From Pyrococcus sp. NA2 (GTDB taxonomy: Archaea > Methanobacteriota_B > Thermococci > Thermococcales > Thermococcaceae): 64,000 nucleotides of DNA. Location of the stretch: assembly GCF_000211475.1 (NCBI RefSeq), contig NC_015474.1, positions 1,612,001 through 1,676,000 of the forward strand. The letters run 5' to 3'. This document shows, piece after piece, positions 53,718 through 62,756 of the stretch. Each line of letters opens with the position of its first letter. Positions within the stretch are counted from its first letter, which is position 1. Made by a program: the position numbers and the translations under genes. Below the pieces are notes generated by a model, which saw only the letters and a list, made by a program, of their open reading frames with translations, did not search any database and had not been told where the DNA came from.

Positions 53718-54380
53718 ATGAATATCTTGATTTTCGGACCTCCAGGAAGTGGAAAGTCAACACAAGCAAGGAAGATAACGGAAAGATACGGGCTAACGTA
53801 CATATCTTCAGGAGACATAATAAGAGCAGAGATAAAGGCAAGAACTCCCATCGGCATTGAAATGGAACATTATCTATCCCGAGGAGACCTAATCCCAGAT
53901 ACAATAGTCAACACGCTGATAATCTCAAAGCTTAGGAGGGTAAGAGAGAACTTCATAATGGACGGCTACCCAAGAACACCTGAACAAGTGATAGCCCTTG
54001 AGAATTACCTGTATGACCATGGAATTAAGATAGATGTTGCAATTGATATCTTCATTACAAAAGAAGAGAGCATTAGAAGGATTTCTGGAAGAAGGATATG
54101 CTCGAAATGTGGGGCTGTTTATCATGTTGAATTCAATCCTCCAAAGATTCCTGGAAAATGTGACATTTGTGGAGGAGAATTAGTTCAGAGAGAAGATGAT
54201 AGGCCTGAGATTGTTGGGAAGAGATATGACATATACATCAAAAATATGTCCCCTATAATAAAATTCTATCAGAAACAGGGAATTTACGTTAAGATAGATG
54301 GACATGGTTCGATAAATGAGGTGTGGGAAAGGATAAGACCCCTACTCGATTACATTTATAACCAAGAAAAAAGGCGATGA
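53718..54380 (+). CDS. adk: Adenylate kinase with zinc-finger LID
   Basis: 220 aa. P-loop FGPPGSGKST, then YISSGDIIRAEI, FIMDGYPRTPEQ and a LID with four cysteines (CSKCGAVYHVEF then CDICGG), binding structural zinc. Balances AMP/ADP/ATP. This is the bacterial-type long form (not the archaeal AdkA). ATG 53718 follows GATGGTG. Confidence 0.95.
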   Translation: MNILIFGPPGSGKSTQARKITERYGLTYISSGDIIRAEIKARTPIGIEMEHYLSRGDLIPDTIVNTLIISKLRRVRENFIMDGYPRTPEQVIALENYLYDHGIKIDVAIDIFITKEESIRRISGRRICSKCGAVYHVEFNPPKIPGKCDICGGELVQREDDRPEIVGKRYDIYIKNMSPIIKFYQKQGIYVKIDGHGSINEVWERIRPLLDYIYNQEKRR

Positions 54381-54440
54381 TTTGACTCCGGAAAAGCTGA
54401 GCTGTGATGAAGTCCAGCCCAAATGAGCCGAGGTGATAAA

Positions 54441-56171
54441 ATGCTAAAGTTTGAAATAAAAGCCCGAGATGGAGCCGGAAGGCTTGGGAAGCTTGAGGTA
54501 AATGGAAAGAAAATTGAAACCCCAGCGATAATGCCTGTTGTTAATCCAAAACAAATGATAGTCGAGCCCAAAGAACTTGAAAAGATGGGATTCAAAATAA
54601 TAATAACAAATTCTTACATAATTTACAAAGATAAAGAGTTAAGGGAAAAGGCATTAGAGCATGGCATTCACAGATTACTCAACTACGATGGAATAATTGA
54701 GGTCGATTCTGGTTCGTTTCAGCTAATGAGATATGGAAAGGTCGATGTTAGCAACAGGGAAATAATAGATTTCCAACATAGGATAGGAGTTGACATAGGG
54801 ACTTTCCTTGACATACCAACACCCCCAGACGCCCCAAAAGATCAGGCAATTAAGGATCTAGAGATAACACTTCAAAGAGCTAAAGAAGCTGAAGAGATGA
54901 AAGAAATAGCAATGAACGCTACTGTACAAGGTTCAACATATACTGAGCTTAGAAGATATGCTGCCAGAAGATTGAGCAGTATGAACTTTGAGATTCATCC
55001 CATTGGTGGAGTTGTTCCTCTTCTAGAATCTTACAGATTTAAAGATGTCGTTGAAATAGTTATAGCATCCAAGATGGCTCTAAGACCCGACAGACCTGTG
55101 CATCTCTTTGGAGCAGGTCATCCAATGGTCTTTGCCTTGGCCGTTGCAATGGGAGTTGATCTATTTGATTCAGCAAGTTATGCATTGTACGCCAGGGATG
55201 ACAGGTATTTAACCCCACATGGAACCAAGAGATTAGAGGAACTTGAGTATTTTCCCTGTTCTTGTCCCGTATGTTCACGCTATACTCCTCAAGAGCTGAG
55301 AGAAATGCCAAAAGAGGAGAGGGCTAGATTATTAGCAATTCACAACCTATGGGTTATAAGGGAAGAGATAGAAAGGATAAAGCAAGCAATAAAGGAGGGA
55401 GAATTGTGGAGACTAGTTGACGAGAGAGCAAGGGCTCATCCAAAGCTGTATTCAGCCTATAAAAGACTTCTGGATCACTACACATTTCTAGAGGAGTTCG
55501 AGCCAATAACAAAGAAGTCAGCCGTGTTCAAAATCAGCGAGGAAAGCTTAAGATGGCCCATTGTTAAGAGGGCCAAGGAGAGAAGTAAAGTCGTTAATGA
55601 GAAATTTGGAGAAGTTGTTAGGCATCCAATATTTGGTGAAGTAACGAGATACCTAACGCTTACCTATCCCTTTGCACAGAGTGAGGCTGAAGAGGATTTC
55701 AACATAGAAAAACCAAGCAGAGACAATGCGATAAAATATGTAATGGCAATAGCCGAGTACCAATTTGGAGAAGGAGCATCAAAGGCATTTGAGGGCTCAG
55801 AAGTTGAGCTAGCAAAAACAGGAATGCCAAGACAGGTGAAGGTCAAGGGGATTAGACTCGCAACCGTTAGAGCAGAGGATGGGTTTTTAACTCTTAGCAT
55901 AGAAGGGGCTAAAAGGTTGCACAAAGTATTGCCATATCCGAGAATGAGAGTCGTTGTAAACGAGGAAGCTGAACCATTCGTCAGAAAAGGTAAAGACGTT
56001 TTTGCAAAGTTCGTTACTTTTGCCGATCCTGGAATAAGACCTTACGATGAGGTGCTAGTTGTGAATGAGAGAGACGAGCTACTGGCAACCGGACAGGCCC
56101 TACTCTCAGGAAGGGAAATGATAGTTTTTCAATATGGTAGAGCCGTCAAAGTTAGAAGGGGAATAGAATAG
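54441..56171 (+). CDS. tgtA: tRNA-guanine(15) transglycosylase (archaeosine)
   Basis: 576 aa (582 if counted from ATG 54423, as the P. horikoshii enzyme is usually numbered). Catalytic N-terminal half: EVDSGSFQLM (Asp near 89-95), IGGVVPL, HLFGAGHP, DSASY with the nucleophile Asp, and zinc ligands CSCPVC with a later His. C-terminal PUA domain (GREMIVFQYGRAVKV). Exchanges G15 of tRNA for preQ0 on the way to archaeosine. ATG 54441 follows GAGGTGATAAA. Confidence 0.96.
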   Translation: MLKFEIKARDGAGRLGKLEVNGKKIETPAIMPVVNPKQMIVEPKELEKMGFKIIITNSYIIYKDKELREKALEHGIHRLLNYDGIIEVDSGSFQLMRYGKVDVSNREIIDFQHRIGVDIGTFLDIPTPPDAPKDQAIKDLEITLQRAKEAEEMKEIAMNATVQGSTYTELRRYAARRLSSMNFEIHPIGGVVPLLESYRFKDVVEIVIASKMALRPDRPVHLFGAGHPMVFALAVAMGVDLFDSASYALYARDDRYLTPHGTKRLEELEYFPCSCPVCSRYTPQELREMPKEERARLLAIHNLWVIREEIERIKQAIKEGELWRLVDERARAHPKLYSAYKRLLDHYTFLEEFEPITKKSAVFKISEESLRWPIVKRAKERSKVVNEKFGEVVRHPIFGEVTRYLTLTYPFAQSEAEEDFNIEKPSRDNAIKYVMAIAEYQFGEGASKAFEGSEVELAKTGMPRQVKVKGIRLATVRAEDGFLTLSIEGAKRLHKVLPYPRMRVVVNEEAEPFVRKGKDVFAKFVTFADPGIRPYDEVLVVNERDELLATGQALLSGREMIVFQYGRAVKVRRGIE

Positions 56172-56217
56172 CGAAACCATTTTATTTCCCTAATTTCAAT
56201 AATTTTGGGGTGAAAGC

Positions 56218-56517
56218 ATGGACTTTAACATGTTCGGCATAACGGGAGATGTCGGCATAGGAGCCATAGTTGGCTTCATAACAGGCTACGCTTTAAAGAA
56301 GTTCATAAAAATAGTCATGGCCCTGATAGGAGCCTATATATTGAGCCTATTCTGGCTTCAACAAAAGGGCGTTATAACGATAAACACTGATGCATTATTC
56401 AACCTTGCAAAGAGTGCAACTGAGCAAACACTTAGCCTTGCAGACAAAGTCATAGGGATTCTCCCTGGAAGTGCAGCGTTTATAGCGGGATTTTATTTAG
56501 GATTTAAGAAAGGTTAA
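56218..56517 (+). CDS. FUN14-family membrane protein
   Basis: 99 aa, three hydrophobic segments (about residues 12-28, 31-48 and 80-96) rich in Gly: GIGAIVGFITGYALKKFIK and the end IAGFYLGFKKG are typical of FUN14. Function in archaea unknown. ATG 56218 follows GGGGTGAAAGC. Convergent with, and overlapping by 4 bp, the phosphatase-like gene. Confidence 0.82.
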   Translation: MDFNMFGITGDVGIGAIVGFITGYALKKFIKIVMALIGAYILSLFWLQQKGVITINTDALFNLAKSATEQTLSLADKVIGILPGSAAFIAGFYLGFKKG

Positions 56518-57623
56518 ATCAGCGAATCTCCAATCATCTCCCCCCTCTTCTCGATTCCAAAGAACTTGAGAATCGTGGGTGCAATGTCATAGAGCGTTGC
56601 CTCATCCTTCTTGACTTTCATTCCCCATAATATTAGGGGAACCTCGATCACCTTCTCATTGTTTGAGCCATGCATGCCTTTTACCCAGTAACTTCTCCCC
56701 CTTATCCCCTTACAATCCCGGTGATGGCAAAACCAGAAACCTTCCTTAGCTGAGACTATTAAATCTCCACTAACAGGAGCATCGAGATATGGCAAATCTT
56801 CCCTAAAGAAGACTTCCTTAACCCCAGGAGCTCTCCTGAGTATATCGTATGCCTCTTCTCTTTCATTTGGGTTCTTCAGGTAAACATGAACTCCCCCTCC
56901 TGAAGAGATTCTCAATGTCTCTATCCCATGTTTCTCAAGATATTCCTTGAGATTCACCCAAGTATGAACTTCTTCCTGACCATGATCGGCAAATATTATG
57001 AAAGCATATTCATTTCTAAGTCTCTCCCATAGTGTTCTAACAGCGGAATCCACAGTTTCAACAGCTTTAAGAGCCTCCTTGCTTTCAGGACCATTGTCAT
57101 GTTGCATACCGTCAATTGAGGCAAAGTGAATGAGCAGGAGATCAGGTCTACATTCTTCATAGAGGTAGAGGGCTGAATTTAACACCCAGACATCCTTCTT
57201 CCAGTCCCTTCCATGTTTTCTATAGAGCTCATCGCTAGAGAAGAAGGGAGGAAATATTCTGACATCAGTATTGCTAAAAGGAGGCATCGTATAACCAGAA
57301 ACGCTAGCAACCTTCACCCCTTTCACTCTCAACAAATCCTGAACTAAGGGAGCCCTTATGACCCTATGTGGGTTGAAGGCAACTTCATAGTCGTAAAATT
57401 TTACCCTAGTTCCACTTAATCTGTCGTAATAACCATTCTCAACAACCCAATGCACCCTTGGCTCCACCCCCGTCATGACTGTTGTGTGAACGAGATCAGT
57501 TAAGGTTGGGAATATTGATGTAACGGTGAAATAATCCCCGCTCTCTGCTAACTCACTGAGGAAAGGCATGTATTTCAAGTTGTAAACTCCATTGCCATCT
57601 ATACTTATCACAACCAGCTTCAT
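56514..57623 (-). CDS. Alkaline phosphatase-superfamily nucleotide pyrophosphatase/phosphodiesterase
   Basis: 369 aa. VVISIDGNGVYNLKYMPFL, TSIFPTLTDLVHTTVMTG (nucleophile Thr), HFASIDGMQHDNGPES (metal ligands Asp, His), FADHGQEEVH and WVKGMHGSN complete the two-metal site. Probably hydrolyses nucleotides or phosphodiesters; also related to phosphoglycerate mutase-like enzymes. No signal peptide, so cytoplasmic. Its promoter side contains the C/D box RNA at 57.6 kb. Confidence 0.85.
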   Translation of the reverse strand: MKLVVISIDGNGVYNLKYMPFLSELAESGDYFTVTSIFPTLTDLVHTTVMTGVEPRVHWVVENGYYDRLSGTRVKFYDYEVAFNPHRVIRAPLVQDLLRVKGVKVASVSGYTMPPFSNTDVRIFPPFFSSDELYRKHGRDWKKDVWVLNSALYLYEECRPDLLLIHFASIDGMQHDNGPESKEALKAVETVDSAVRTLWERLRNEYAFIIFADHGQEEVHTWVNLKEYLEKHGIETLRISSGGGVHVYLKNPNEREEAYDILRRAPGVKEVFFREDLPYLDAPVSGDLIVSAKEGFWFCHHRDCKGIRGRSYWVKGMHGSNNEKVIEVPLILWGMKVKKDEATLYDIAPTILKFFGIEKRGEMIGDSLI

Positions 57624-57629
57624 GATTCC

Positions 57630-57690
57630 ACCTCAGTCGGTAGGTGGCTCATCATCATTCAGCCGGGAGTAGTTCATCATCGAATTATCT
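57630..57690 (-). ncRNA. C/D box small RNA (2-prime-O-methylation guide)
   Basis: On the minus strand: C box ATGATGA (57680-57674), guide ACTACTCCCGG, D-prime CTGA (57662-57659), spacer 3 nt, C-prime ATGATGA (57655-57649), guide GCCACCTACCGA, D box CTGA (57636-57633). Box sequences are perfect and guide lengths are 11 and 12, as usual in Pyrococcus. By the N+5 rule it should methylate the fifth base of CCGGGAGTAGT (a G) and of TCGGTAGGTGGC (a T/U). TTAAATATT-like TATA lies about 30 bases upstream. Confidence 0.9.
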
Positions 57691-57755
57691 TCCCCCAGCT
57701 AATGTCTAGGGTTTAAGTTAAATATTTTAATGCCCCCGAAACTTATACTTAACCG

Positions 57756-58769
57756 ATGGGAGCCAAAGATGCTCTTCCAAAGTATTTTTCAATTTTAGAA
57801 GGTGAAGATGAGCCAAACTTTCTACTTGCAAAGAGAGTTAGCGTAAATTATGATCCCAGGGATAGTTTAGAAGAGCTTTGGCAGGCTCATGAGGAAGGAA
57901 TGGATAAGTTAAGGAATAATGAACTCAGTGAAAATGCCGAGAAGAATCTCCTGGATTTAAAGGCTTTGATAGCTGAGAAGATACTTGAGAAGTGCAGTCT
58001 ATGTGAGATAAAATGCGGAGTTAATAGGAAGGAGAACATTGGATATTGTAGGGTAAAAGAGAGCCTTGTTGCAAGTGATTTCCTACATTATGGGGAGGAG
58101 CCAGAGCTAGTTCCCTCCTATACCATATTTTTCTCAGGTTGCAATTTTAGGTGCGTTTTTTGTCAGAACTGGGACATAAGTCAATTTAGGGTTGGGTTAG
58201 AGATAGTTCCAGAGTATTTGGCCCTCAAAATTGAAAGGGCCTTTAGATTTGGAGCCAAGAATGTAAACTTTGTGGGAGGTGAACCCACTCCAAATCTCCC
58301 CTACATCCTAGAAGTCCTTAGACATGTCAATGTTCCAATCCCCGTGGTATGGAATTCTAACATGTATATGAGTGAAGAGACAATGAGGTTATTGGATGGA
58401 ATCGTCGACATATACCTTGGAGATTTTAAGTATGGAAACAATGAGTGTGCCAGGAAGTATTCAAAGATTCCTAGATATTGGGAAACAGTTACGAGGAACT
58501 TCCTATTAGCAAAGGAACATTTCAGAGCCGAGTTTCTAATCAGACACCTAGTCATGCCAAACCATCTAGAATGTTGCACCAAACCTGTTCTAGAGTGGAT
58601 AGCTGAGAATCTTGGAAGAGACGTCAGGATTAACGTCATGTTCCAGTATAGACCCGAGTACAAAGCCCTTGAGCATGAGGAGATAGCAAGAATGCTAACG
58701 TTAGAGGAAATGAAAAGAGCTGAAGAGCTAGTGGAAGAATTCGGATTTAAAAATGCGCTGGTTGGGTAA
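57756..58769 (+). CDS. Radical SAM protein (COG1313, PflA-like)
   Basis: 337 aa. FFSGCNFRCVFCQNWDIS is the radical SAM motif (C-x3-C-x2-C). An extra Cys set precedes it (CSLCEIKCGVNRKENIGYC in parts), as in the COG1313/PflA-like group. GGEPTPNLP is the SAM-binding GGE motif. Substrate unknown. Followed 3 bp later by a DUF192 gene, probably in one operon. Confidence 0.83.
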   Translation: MGAKDALPKYFSILEGEDEPNFLLAKRVSVNYDPRDSLEELWQAHEEGMDKLRNNELSENAEKNLLDLKALIAEKILEKCSLCEIKCGVNRKENIGYCRVKESLVASDFLHYGEEPELVPSYTIFFSGCNFRCVFCQNWDISQFRVGLEIVPEYLALKIERAFRFGAKNVNFVGGEPTPNLPYILEVLRHVNVPIPVVWNSNMYMSEETMRLLDGIVDIYLGDFKYGNNECARKYSKIPRYWETVTRNFLLAKEHFRAEFLIRHLVMPNHLECCTKPVLEWIAENLGRDVRINVMFQYRPEYKALEHEEIARMLTLEEMKRAEELVEEFGFKNALVG

Positions 58770-58772
58770 GAG

Positions 58773-59120
58773 ATGATAGTAAACGAGAATAAGGGCAAAG
58801 TTTGGACTGGAGAAGTGAAAATAGCGGACAACTTCTTTAAAAGAGCATTTGGTCTCATGTTTAGAAAACCCAGATACGTTTTAATCTTTGTGCTGCCGAT
58901 TGAAAGTAGGATAAATGCCTCAATACATGGATTCTTCATGAGAGAGACTATAGACGTCATATTCTTAAATTCGGGTTTTAAGATAGTGGACTTAACAAGA
59001 CTTAGACCATGGAGAATATACACACCAAAAGCTCCAGCCAAATATATAATAGAGGGGCCAACAGGCCTTATCAAGGAGCTCAGCGCTGAAGTTGGAGATA
59101 AGATTTCTTGGACAAAATAA
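58773..59120 (+). CDS. DUF192 family protein
   Basis: 115 aa. KRAFGLMFRKP, HGFFMRETIDVIFLN and DLTRLRPWRIYTPKAPAKYIIE (in parts) are the DUF192 hallmarks: a small beta barrel of unknown function. The family is often exported; here no signal peptide is present. ATG 58773 follows GTTGGGTAAGAG. Confidence 0.83.
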   Translation: MIVNENKGKVWTGEVKIADNFFKRAFGLMFRKPRYVLIFVLPIESRINASIHGFFMRETIDVIFLNSGFKIVDLTRLRPWRIYTPKAPAKYIIEGPTGLIKELSAEVGDKISWTK

Positions 59121-59139
59121 TTACATAATTGTGTTATTG

Positions 59140-59157
59140 CATAATTAAATAATTATG
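59140..59157. promoter_or_regulatory. Perfect inverted repeat upstream of lhr
   Basis: CATAATTA-AA-TAATTATG, 8-base arms with a 2-base spacer, 90 bases before the lhr start. A third CATAATT half site sits at 59124. The likely TATA box (TTTAAAAAA, about 59218) lies between it and the gene. Candidate operator. Confidence 0.4.
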
Positions 59158-59246
59158 TTTTTGTTTAAATATGTTTAAAAATTTGAACCATGGATTGTCG
59201 TATCTCGAACATAATAATTTAAAAAATCAAAACGTATTGAGGGGTG

Positions 59247-62200
59247 ATGGAGAGAATAAGATGGGCCGAAAGAGAATACAAGGATGAAGAGATATATGCG
59301 ATCCTCGATCCAATAGTTAGGGAGTGGTTTAGAAGGAAGTTCAAATCATTCACACCGCCTCAGAGGTATGCGATAGTTGAAATCCACAAAGGAGAAAACG
59401 TTTTGATATCCTCACCAACCGGTTCAGGCAAGACTCTCTCGGCTTTCCTAGCTATAATCAGTGAATTAATATCCCTGGGAAGGAGAGGCAAACTTGAGGA
59501 CAAAATATATTGTGTCTACGTTTCTCCTCTCAGGGCTCTAAATAATGACATAAGAAGGAATCTAGAAGAACCGTTAAATGAGATAATAGAGTTAGCGAGA
59601 GAACTTAAAGAGGAAATTCCAGAAATCAGAGTAAGTGTCAGAACGAGCGATACAAGCAGTTATGAAAAGAGTAAGATGTTAAAGAAGCCCCCTCACATTT
59701 TAATAACAACTCCAGAGAGCCTAGCCATAGCAATTAATGCCCCTAAGTTTAGAGAGAAACTGAGAGACGTAAAGTGGGTCATAGTTGATGAAGTTCATGC
59801 ACTAGCTGAGAATAAAAGGGGATCACACCTAACGTTAACCCTTGAAAGGTTGAGAGAACTATGCGGGAGGGACTTCGTAAGAATAGGGTTAAGTGCAACA
59901 ATTCATCCCTTGGAAGAAGTTGCAAAGTTCGTATTTGGCTTTGATGACAAAGGAAATCCAAGACCAGGATTGATAGTTGATGTTAGCTTTGCTAAGAAGA
60001 CCGAAATAAGAGTTGAAAGCGTTGTGGAGGATCTGATATACACTCCTGCAAACGTTCTAAGTGAGACCCTCTACCGTAGACTTGGCGAGCTCATAAGGAA
60101 ACATAGAACAACTTTAATATTCACCAACACCAGGAGTGGAGCTGAGAGAGTAGCTTATCATTTAAAGAAGATGTTTCCAGAGTGGGAGGATAAAATTGAA
60201 GCTCATCACTCTTCTCTGTCTAGAGAAGTTCGTTTGGATGTTGAAGAAAAATTAAAAAGAGGCGAATTAAAGGCCGTAGTTTGTGTCCCTGGGCACTCAA
60301 TTGTCTTTACTCCAATTGGGATTAAAAGAATTGACGAACTTGACAACGAGGATCAAGTTCTCGGTATTAAAAACGCCAAGGGAGATTTCGTCAAATTCGG
60401 TGGAGTCCAAAAAATCGAGTACAATTCAAAGGGGGTCAGGATAAGAACGAGGCTTGGCTTTGAAGTAGAGGCAACCCTAGAGCATAAGTTCCTAACGATG
60501 AAGAATGGGCAACTAATATGGAGGGAGGCAAGAGAGCTTAAGCCAGGAGACTACGTAGGGATAATTAGGAAGCTACCTGAGCTTGAGGATGAAACCCTAT
60601 CAAAGAAATTTACGCCTGAACTAGCTAGGTTATTGGGCTTTTATCTTGCTAACGGTTCAAAGCAAATGAACGTTTATGACAAGCTTGGCAAAGAAAGACC
60701 AGACCTTACATCCTTAAAACTGGAGGTATTACCCCTCCTCTCAAGGGAACACAAAATACAGTTCCTCTCAGGATATTTTGATGGTAATGGATACATCACC
60801 AAGAACGAAGTTGGGTTCATATTATCAGATCCAAAGCACATCGAGGTCATAAGGAGTATCTTACTTCAATTTGGGATAATACCTTCAATAAGCGGAAACA
60901 AACTGAAAATCCCTGGTGGAGAATCCTTCAAGAGGTTTAAAGAAATTATAGATCCCTGGAGGGATGATCTTAAGGAAGTTAAGATTCTCGATATACAAGG
61001 TGAGGAACTTACAAAGGGTGACATTCTCTTTGATAAGATAGAAGAGATAGAGGAGACATTCATTGGAGAGGCCTACGGAATCATAGACTCTGAAACTGGA
61101 AATTATGTGGTTAATTACTTCATATCAAAGAATAGCTCAACGAGTCTAGAACTTGGAATAGACATAGGAACAATAGACTTGGTGGTTCTCATAGGCTCGC
61201 CAAAGAGCGTTAACAGGGCCTTACAGAGGATAGGAAGGGCTGGACATAAACTTCATGAGGTTAGTAAGGGAATAATCCTTGCTTTAGACCGTGATGATCT
61301 CGTTGAGGTCACCGTTTTGGCACACAACGCAAGGAATAGGAGACTTGACAGAATCAAGATTCCAAAGAACCCACTCGATGTTCTTGTCCAACATCTTCTC
61401 GGGATGGCCCTTGAGAGAGTTTGGGATGTCAATGAGGCGTATAAAGTAGTTAGGAGGGCATATCCATTTAGGGATCTTCCATTTGAGGACTTTATGAACG
61501 TTCTCAAGTATCTAGCTGGGGAATATGCTGGCTTGGAAGAGAGGAAAGTTTATGCTAAGATATGGCTCGAGAATGGAAAATTTGGAAGAAGAGGAAAGAT
61601 GACAAGGGCCATATATTACATGAATACGGGAACAATTCCAGATGAGGCCAAAATAGATGTCTTCACAATGGACAAGAGATACATAGGAACAGTTGAAGAG
61701 GAGTTTGCAGAAAGATTAATGCCTGGAGACATCTTTGTATTAGCTGGAAGAACTTATGAATTCGTTAAAAGCAAGGGAAATAGAATATACGTTATTCCCA
61801 GGGAAGGAGCAAAACCTACAATCCCTTCATGGTTCTCCGAGATGTTACCCCTTAGTTTTGATTTAGCATTAGATATCCAGAGATTTAGGAGAGAAGTAAA
61901 GGCAATATTGAACAATAAGAGAGCCGAATCATTCCTGATGAAGAAGTATGGAATAGACAGGATGACTGCCAAAGCTATACTCTCTTACTTCAGGGAACAA
62001 GCAAAATATTCAATAATCCCAGACGATGAAACTATTCTAGTTGAGATAGTTGAAGATGGAATGGTCGTTAAGTACTTCTTCCATACTTTAATAGGTAGGA
62101 GAGCAAATGATGCCTTGAGTAGAGCCTTTGCATACCTAATAAGCAGGAAGAAGAAATGTAATGTGGGCATGGCAATAACTGACAATGGGTTTATGCTGAA

Positions 62201-62735
62201 AGTTCCGAGGAGCAAAGCTCTAACCGAGGCAGAGATACTTGAGTTGTTCAACATCGAAAATTTGAGAGATGTACTAATGAAAGCCCTTGAGAATACGGAG
62301 CTCCTGAAGAGGAGATTTAGGCATGTGGCCAACAGGGGTCTACTCATATTGAGGAGATACATGGGAAAGAAAAAGAGTTTGAGTAAACAGCAGATGAACG
62401 CACAGACTCTTCTTAACTTTCTAAAGAAAAATTATCCAGACTTCCCGCTCCTCAAAGAGGTTTACAGAGAAATAATGGAGGATAAGATGGACATAGAAAA
62501 CGCAGAGCTATTCCTGAGATGGATAAAGGAGGGGAAGATTAAGGTGATTGTCAAGAGACATCCATATCCAAGTCCTTTCGCCTTTAACCTTGAAGTTGTT
62601 GGAGCGAGTGACGTCGTACTCATGGAGGACAGGAGAGAGCTGATAAAGGAGTTACACAAGAAGATCATGGAACTAATAAAGGAGGGAGGTGTCCCCTCCC
62701 CGACCGCCCCCCGGTCACCTTTCGCGGGGGTGTGA
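59247..62735 (+). CDS. lhr: Lhr-type DNA/RNA helicase containing an intein
   Basis: 1162 aa precursor; 878 aa after splicing. Superfamily 2 helicase: Walker A SSPTGSGKT (55-63), VDEVHAL (about 181), SAT motif LSATIHP, then the intein at 346-629, then SSTSLELGIDIGTID (motif V) and QRIGRAGH (motif VI). C-terminal winged-helix and Lhr core follow. Lhr unwinds branched DNA and DNA-RNA hybrids in repair. ATG 59247 follows GAGGGGTG. The coding end lies in a GC-rich hairpin (GGVPSPTAPRSPFAGV). Confidence 0.93.
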   Translation: MERIRWAEREYKDEEIYAILDPIVREWFRRKFKSFTPPQRYAIVEIHKGENVLISSPTGSGKTLSAFLAIISELISLGRRGKLEDKIYCVYVSPLRALNNDIRRNLEEPLNEIIELARELKEEIPEIRVSVRTSDTSSYEKSKMLKKPPHILITTPESLAIAINAPKFREKLRDVKWVIVDEVHALAENKRGSHLTLTLERLRELCGRDFVRIGLSATIHPLEEVAKFVFGFDDKGNPRPGLIVDVSFAKKTEIRVESVVEDLIYTPANVLSETLYRRLGELIRKHRTTLIFTNTRSGAERVAYHLKKMFPEWEDKIEAHHSSLSREVRLDVEEKLKRGELKAVVCVPGHSIVFTPIGIKRIDELDNEDQVLGIKNAKGDFVKFGGVQKIEYNSKGVRIRTRLGFEVEATLEHKFLTMKNGQLIWREARELKPGDYVGIIRKLPELEDETLSKKFTPELARLLGFYLANGSKQMNVYDKLGKERPDLTSLKLEVLPLLSREHKIQFLSGYFDGNGYITKNEVGFILSDPKHIEVIRSILLQFGIIPSISGNKLKIPGGESFKRFKEIIDPWRDDLKEVKILDIQGEELTKGDILFDKIEEIEETFIGEAYGIIDSETGNYVVNYFISKNSSTSLELGIDIGTIDLVVLIGSPKSVNRALQRIGRAGHKLHEVSKGIILALDRDDLVEVTVLAHNARNRRLDRIKIPKNPLDVLVQHLLGMALERVWDVNEAYKVVRRAYPFRDLPFEDFMNVLKYLAGEYAGLEERKVYAKIWLENGKFGRRGKMTRAIYYMNTGTIPDEAKIDVFTMDKRYIGTVEEEFAERLMPGDIFVLAGRTYEFVKSKGNRIYVIPREGAKPTIPSWFSEMLPLSFDLALDIQRFRREVKAILNNKRAESFLMKKYGIDRMTAKAILSYFREQAKYSIIPDDETILVEIVEDGMVVKYFFHTLIGRRANDALSRAFAYLISRKKKCNVGMAITDNGFMLKVPRSKALTEAEILELFNIENLRDVLMKALENTELLKRRFRHVANRGLLILRRYMGKKKSLSKQQMNAQTLLNFLKKNYPDFPLLKEVYREIMEDKMDIENAELFLRWIKEGKIKVIVKRHPYPSPFAFNLEVVGASDVVLMEDRRELIKELHKKIMELIKEGGVPSPTAPRSPFAGV
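60282..61133 (+). other. Intein in Lhr, 284 aa, degenerate endonuclease
   Basis: Insert in motif V: ELKAVV / intein / SSTSLELG. N-terminus Cys1 (CVPGHSIVFTPIGIKRI, block A), block B ATLEHKF with T-x2-H, C-terminus NYVVNYFISKN with final Asn and Ser as +1. The penultimate residue is Lys instead of the usual His. LAGLIDADG motifs are LLGFYLANG and LSGYFDGNG, both with Asn where the catalytic Asp should be, and the domain is short. Self-splicing is expected, homing probably lost. Confidence 0.9.
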
Positions 62736-62745
62736 GAGGGGAGGG
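62690..62745 (+). other. GC-rich hairpin at the 3-prime end of lhr
   Basis: CCCCTCCCC and GGGGAGGGG form a perfect 9-bp stem; inside are GACCG-CCCCC-CGGTC and a run of five G. An ACA follows 5 bases after the stem. It covers the lhr stop codon. Very unusual GC content for this genome: a terminator-like or structured RNA element, possibly H/ACA-like. Confidence 0.45.
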
Positions 62746-62756
62746 GCATTTACACT

